Assembly: GCA_018524725.1 (NCBI GenBank)
Contig: JAEUWP010000517.1
Span: forward strand, 1 to 25,656
DNA: 25,656 bases
Reading direction: 5' to 3'
From: Podaxis mareebaensis
Lineage: Eukaryota; Basidiomycota; Agaricomycetes; Agaricales; Agaricaceae
Shown: positions 21,016 through 25,656 of the stretch, piece by piece
Layout of the letters: each line of letters starts with the position of its first letter
How positions within the stretch are numbered: position 1 is the first letter of the stretch
Position numbers and translations under genes: made by a program
The notes under the pieces: generated by a model
What the model was told of the DNA's origin: nothing
The model's database searches: none
The model's input: the letters and a program-made list of their open reading frames with translations, nothing else

Positions 21016-23868
21016 GAGCCCGTGTCCAGGACGAGGCGATCTTTGATGGGGACACAGACCATGACGCATAGCCAGAAGCACCGCGACCGCAAAAATCCAT
21101 CCACAAGAAACGACCCAGCGAGGTGTAACACCCGGGCGCTGATAGAAGCTTCGCGAACTCAGATCCTTCTCGCATTCCGCTCAAGTCTATCAATCTCAAT
21201 GATGGCACGGCAAAGAAGAGAAGGGGGCGAAAGAGTACGAAGCTGGCCGTGATTGACGATTTGGCAACGGGTGGACCATCTGGGCAGAATGCCAGCGATC
21301 AAGAGAACGCTGAACCGTCGCGGACAAGCAGACAGAAACAGCAGATCAACACCGTTGCACTACCTGCAGAGATGAACATTCCTCTCGATATCATGAGCTC
21401 TAACTTTGGGGAATGGATGAAAACGGCGACAGATAATGTATGTTCCTTCTTATGACCCTCTCGAACTTGAATCTCATTTGTTCCCGGCAGAAAATCAATG
21501 CCACAAATTCATGGAATTTTGCCTCGGTCGACTATTTCCATGACATGTCCCTCCTCAGAAACAGAAATGACAACCCTATCAACTTCCAACACGCACCATG
21601 TACGCTCGACGGTTGTGTCAAAATCTGGACGAGTCGCGTCGACAGTGTTGGAACCGAAGCGGGAAAACCTCTCAGCAATCTTGCCAACGAAAGGCGCGAC
21701 GGTGACGAGGACGACGAGAACTCTGATAACCCGGACGCAGACCCGGCGCAAGTCAAGAGAAAAAAAGCATGCCGGCCGGCTGCAACTTCGTAGCAAGAAA
21801 CTGGACCTCGAGTTCAGCGTCGACTCTCTATTCAAGAAGTCATGTGCCGACCTCGATGAAGGAGCCCAGGGCCTGCTTATGAACCACCTTGGTTTGGGTA
21901 TGGGCAGCGACGCTCTCAGAATCATTTTGATGCTAGCGACTCGAAGTAAAAGATGGACGAGGAGGAGGAAAAAGTTGGGAGCCATGTCTCTGAGGTAGAT
22001 TTGAGCCACCTACACAGTCAGTTCATCCCTCGTCGATCTTGAAAGTGACATTCACTGAGCTATCAAAATAGGCCAGTTTCCACCGGACCTGGCTGTCGTT
22101 GAAGACAAAGAAATCGGTCCTTCCCTTGCCGGTTTCGAATTCGCCAAAAATTCCTTCTCTTTCCTCAGCACACCCTTCCTCAACACCGTCGGAGACGAGA
22201 ATGACGAGGATGACGACGACGACGACACTGGAGGCCCCACATTCGACATGGATGGTGATAACTTTGTTGATAATGGTGGACCTGTAGAAGACTTCTTTAG
22301 TGGGCCCGACGCCGTCAACGACGACTACGGCGGTGGGATGGGTGGAGATGACTACATGGGAGGTTGCGACTCCCTTGGTCCTGGTGGTAAGGGTGGGAGT
22401 GTTGCTACGGGTCCATATGTGCTCTTCGACCCGCGCAAGGTGCCTAATGAAAGGGATCTGGTCATGGCTATGGCACCGGATGAGAACGGAGCTCTTGACT
22501 GCTTTGACAAGAACTTGATGAAGAACTGGGCTGGGCCGGAACATTGGAAGTTGCGCAAAGTCATTCGGGGGCGTACGTCTTCCTTTTCTTCCATTCATTT
22601 TTTCTCATGATGACCATCCCCCCTCATACAGCCGAAGGCGACGCCAATGCCGCAAAACCCAAAAATAAGAAAGAAAGAAAGAAGCCTTTACAATCAACCC
22701 TTTCAAACCGTTTGACAAAGATCTTAAAGAGCTCTCCAAATAGCTCTTTGCCCCCGTTGGTAAAGGTCAAAGTATCAACCTACCAGGAACAGGCGCCATC
22801 GCGAAGAGTAAGAAGACGAACAAGAGGAACGATCATCGGTTACCCGATGATATGCACTTCTCGAGTCGACAGCTTGTTAGGCTGTTCTTGAAGCCCAAGT
22901 TTGAAGTTTGTAACCTTTCTCCCAGTAGGATTATGACGAAACCTGACTGTCTTATAGCTGAGAATGCGGACGGAGGGCCAAGATCAATGAAGACGGCGAT
23001 GAGGAAGTTGATGTCAACTTCTGGGCCCAGACCGCCGCAGATCAAGCAAACGATCGTAAGGTTGACAGAGATGCTGATGACAGTTCGTTTTCGCACTTGA
23101 TCTACCTGTATCAAATTCACGGCTCACGTGTATATATGCAGATGAAAACGTCATTATCCCCTCCAATACCCAATTTTTCCAAGACGACTATGACGATGGA
23201 CCCGGATTCGACGGGCCTGGCTTTGACGACGGCGGTGATGGCCTACCACAAGAAGTGGACGCCGAAGAGCAGGACCTCCTGGCCCAGACGTAAAACCAGA
23301 CGAGACGCGTTCGTCCGGAGACAGTCAATTATGCTAAGAGGGCTAGGAGGGTGAATGTATGGAAGTTGAAGGATAACATTTGGAAAGATTCGGATATCGT
23401 CGTACCTCGTAAGGAGGGTGGCGGTAAGGAAAAGGATGAGGATAAGATGGTGCGTTTGACTATCATTTTCAAATACTCGTTAAAGGCTAAGTCTGCGTGT
23501 AGGACGTCGATTCCGATAAACCACCCACTGATTCTTCAGAGGCGCGTCAATTCAGCTAAGTCATCACTGGTTTGCAAAAGATGTACCTGAAGGACGAGAT
23601 GGAAGAGATCAGCACGAGTTTCTGTTTCATCTGTTTACTGCATTTCGCCAATGAACAAGGTTTGAAACTCGAGTCATCAGTGAAAGAAGATAGGTTGGTC
23701 GTGGAAGGCGAGGATGTTGTGGAACACAAAGTTGGAGATATCTGAGACATCAAGGTTCGTCTTACCTCCGTCCTCACCGTTGATTCGCTTCGGAACTCGA
23801 CTGACTTCGTCGTTCGTGTTACCGTTTAGATCTTCCGAGACCCTACGGCCACACCAGCAGCATGGTGA
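21016..23868 (+). pseudogene. Condensin complex subunit 2 (CAP-H/Brn1), full-length but disabled copy B
   Basis: Same kleisin as copy A, here with the whole layout. Recognisable parts are SFANSDPSRIP near 21155, an intron at about 21437-21490, VDYFHDMSLLRN near 21530, FKKSCADLDEGAQG near 21833, SLAGFEF near 22120, WAGPEHW at 22527-22547, a central QLVRLFLKPKF block near 22873 that copy A has lost, an FFQDDYDDGPGFD stretch near 23180, DNIWKDSDIVVP near 23375 and the C-terminal ANEQGLKLES at 23647-23676. A last exon may end at TGA 23866-23868. Lesions: TAA 21126-21128; one extra A in the run at 21761-21766; a missing T near 21928; TAA 21947-21949; TAG 22741-22743; a TAA near 23292; and TGA for Trp near 23742. 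The exact start is not resolved. Confidence 0.9.
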
Positions 23869-24561
23869 TCATCGGCCCCACGCATGCCTATATCTCTTTC
23901 ACCCCCGCTGGTTTTCTTAATTCAACCCGTATTTTGCATACCAGTTGCCAGACGTTGTCCTAGTCATGTTCTTTATGTGTTTTATTTTTCTGTTCTTTGT
24001 TTTCGGATATTTAAGCCTGATCTTGTACTCTATCTTGATCCGTTCTCTCACTCTCGCGCTGCCATCCTTTTCGTTCTTGTCTAGTGTACAGCTTATTATA
24101 TCGTAACGCCGTACGCTAAACATCCGCATCTGCCTCCTAAGTTGTCATACGAGGTTAGAGAAATGCTAGAATCTTCTCTCGAGTCGAAACACCAGAGATG
24201 TGAGGGAAAGGCATGGTATTCTGCATCATATCAGTGAAGGGATTAGTCTGATTTTTGCGATATAGCAACAAGTACGGATACACATGGGACAGGTACTAAA
24301 AATACAGCTGGCGGGCACTAAGGAGCTTAGGAAACTATCGCTACAATGTGAGAAGTTGAGAGGTGAACGAGAGAGCGGGGGGTATACACGGCGGCGATGT
24401 TCAATCGAACAACGCACCCGAGAGTATAACAAAGGGCATCCGTCAAGAATACCCTCGCCTTAACCCCTGGAGGGGACAAGGAACGCAACACCACAGGCTG
24501 GCTACGCAACTATCATGCCAGACGTTCATCGCCTGAAAGAGATAGGCGGATAGTGGCACTT
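23869..24561. other. Intergenic region, no gene recognised
   Basis: It lies between the convergent condensin copy B (+) and the minus-strand gene. T-rich stretches near 23970-24010 could be 3' UTR of the condensin gene. No coding potential beyond short unsupported frames was found. Confidence 0.5.
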
Positions 24562-25158
24562 TCAGTGCTTAGCAGTCCAAGCACACCACATATCCTCATA
24601 CTGCTTCTGCTGACGCTCAGAGTACGCCAAGTACTCCGAGAACGCCTGAGGTGGGAGTTCGAGCATCCCAGGCGTATTCTCCGGATCGGAAGTAGGTGTC
24701 AAGGCGTCGAAGACGCTCAAGATGTCTGAGGCAGCGATGCGTGCGCCAGGGACTTCGGATGCAAGGAAGATCCGTTCGCCGAAGGGCGAATAGGTCTGGA
24801 CGTCGAGGTATTTGTCGCGCTTGGTGTGAGTGCGAGCGGCTAATGGTCAAACAGAGCAAAAGTGAGTAAAGACAGGAAAGATCCTATGGGACAAGGCCGT
24901 ACCTTGGACAATCATGACTTGGCGCCTGACAATGGCAACAGCAACAGCACCGTTATTCAGCATTTTGATCTTATGTTCGCGAGGGGAAGAATGTGGTAAA
25001 GATATGATACGAAACGGTATGAGATTGGGGAGAAGAGCCTCGGATGAAAAGATCCTGGACAGGGAGTCTATGGTGAGGGATGCAGTTGGCGACGGAGGGC
25101 CTAGGGGGTGTCGTGAAATAAGAAAGACCACGAAGGCTGGTAGGGCATTGGAGAACAT
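24562..25158 (-). CDS. Two-exon hypothetical protein, 177 aa
   Basis: Exon 1 runs from the ATG at 25158 down to 24903 and exon 2 from 24839 to the TGA at 24562-24564. They are separated by a 63-nt intron (24840-24902) with GT-AG ends on the minus strand. Splicing gives exactly 178 codons; without splicing the frame ends within the intron. The N-terminus is hydrophobic (LPAFVVFLI, residues 7-15) and could be a signal or membrane anchor. Exon 2 encodes a soluble-looking stretch with TKRDKYLDVQTYSPFGERIF and a C-terminus rich in Gln, Tyr and Trp. No domain is recognised. It lies outside the duplicated unit and on the opposite strand from every other gene here. The gene model is supported by frame and splice signals only; function is unknown. 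Confidence 0.6.
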
Positions 25159-25592
25159 TGCACTCTCTTCTTATACCCCATGGCTCGGCGTTGTTCTCGG
25201 CGTTATTGGAAGTCAACATGTCAAAATGGGAACCTGCGAATCATGCCGTCAGGGCCGTAGGCTTTTTTTTGTCCAGGTACAAAGAGCCATACCAATCCAA
25301 GCAAGTGAGAAAGAAGCGCATAACTTAAACAGGAAACCAAGGCGTGGTACCTTGGAAGGCGCCTACAAGGGACCGTCCCTTTTCAGCAAGTAGGCTCTTG
25401 AAGCAAAAACGGAAATTCTTCGTATCGGGCATATGTTGTTTTTGTACACGAGGAATAGTCCTTGTACAGCTCTTGAGAGCTTGCTTGAGCGAAACATTGT
25501 TCGTATGGCCCGACCCGTCTGTCATCTGACCTAGCACGTTCCTCCTTCCCTGAAGTGCCGTACACTTCTGAGTTCCGAGTACAGTCGTCTCC
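25159..25592. other. Upstream region of the minus-strand gene, no gene recognised
   Basis: It contains a T8 run near 25264 and two small inverted repeats: ccaagg/ccttgg at about 25337-25355, and agctct-tg-agagct at about 25470. Overlapping short frames on both strands have no recognisable content. Part of it presumably holds the promoter of the minus-strand gene. Confidence 0.4.
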
Positions 25593-25640
25593 CTCATAAC
25601 CCATAGCACTTGGTGACATGGCCGACCTATGGGTTATGAG
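25593..25640. repeat. 14-bp perfect inverted repeat (hairpin) at window end
   Basis: ctcataacccatag at 25593-25606 pairs perfectly with ctatgggttatgag at 25627-25640 around a 20-nt loop. It could be a structured RNA element, the end of a small inverted-repeat transposon continuing beyond the window, or a chance palindrome; nothing else in view decides this. Confidence 0.85.
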
Positions 25641-25656
25641 AGGGTATGGCTTATAA

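Larger units (their letters stand above)
16982..23757 (+). repeat. Tandem segmental duplication, unit B
   Basis: Second copy of the NLR-condensin unit. It starts right after the truncated condensin copy A and ends, as homology, near 23757, where copy A breaks off. Unit B retains the full condensin layout, including the final intron and exon (to 23868) that A lacks, so its right edge is probably the ancestral one and A's right edge the duplication junction. Confidence 0.92.

Noticed and set aside
21509..22598. Long minus-strand frames over condensin copy B (21509-22009, 22023-22598)
   Set aside because: They are antisense to exons that match condensin subunit 2 motifs; low-complexity Asp codons read as Ser/Val-rich runs on the other strand.
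24914..25393. Plus-strand 159-aa frame
   Set aside because: It overlaps the spliced minus-strand gene, whose exon-intron structure closes perfectly, and it has no recognisable content.

Overview
The window looks like nuclear DNA of a basidiomycete fungus, most likely a mushroom-forming Agaricomycete. The evidence is short GT-AG introns of 52-63 nt, a chromodomain-bearing Ty3/gypsy retrotransposon, NACHT-NTPase (NLR-like) genes of the type common in Agaricomycetes, and fungal condensin kleisin (CAP-H/Brn1/Cnd2) sequences. Species cannot be named from sequence alone.

Layout. Bases 1 to about 8480 are a 5'-truncated, decayed Ty3/gypsy chromovirus on the + strand. It has a gag frame (6-2441), a pol frame shifted by -1 (2381-6175; protease, RT, RNase H, integrase, chromodomain) and a third frame downstream of pol (6162-7799) with two adjacent CCHC zinc knuckles. 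A polypurine tract and a candidate 3' LTR follow. All 22 stops that interrupt the three frames are TGA, no frameshift is seen within any frame, and each frame ends in TAG. Bases 8481-10416 are non-coding, with a 10-bp tandem repeat and a 60-73-bp minisatellite.

Bases 10417-23757 are a tandem segmental duplication of one unit: NLR-like gene, then condensin subunit 2 gene. Unit A is 10417-16981 and unit B starts at 16982. The junction cuts off the 3' end of the first condensin copy and leads directly into the 5' flank of the second NLR gene. Both NLR genes have an open NACHT core and matching exon-intron structure (A 11564-13949, B 18085-20490). Both condensin copies are pseudogenes with largely different lesions; because condensin is essential, a working copy should lie elsewhere in the genome.

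Bases 23869-25656 hold a two-exon minus-strand gene of unknown function (24562-25158) and a hairpin at the window end. The genes do not form a pathway: this is an accessory region made of a dead retroelement, an expanding immune-receptor-like family and duplicated fragments of a housekeeping gene carried along with it.
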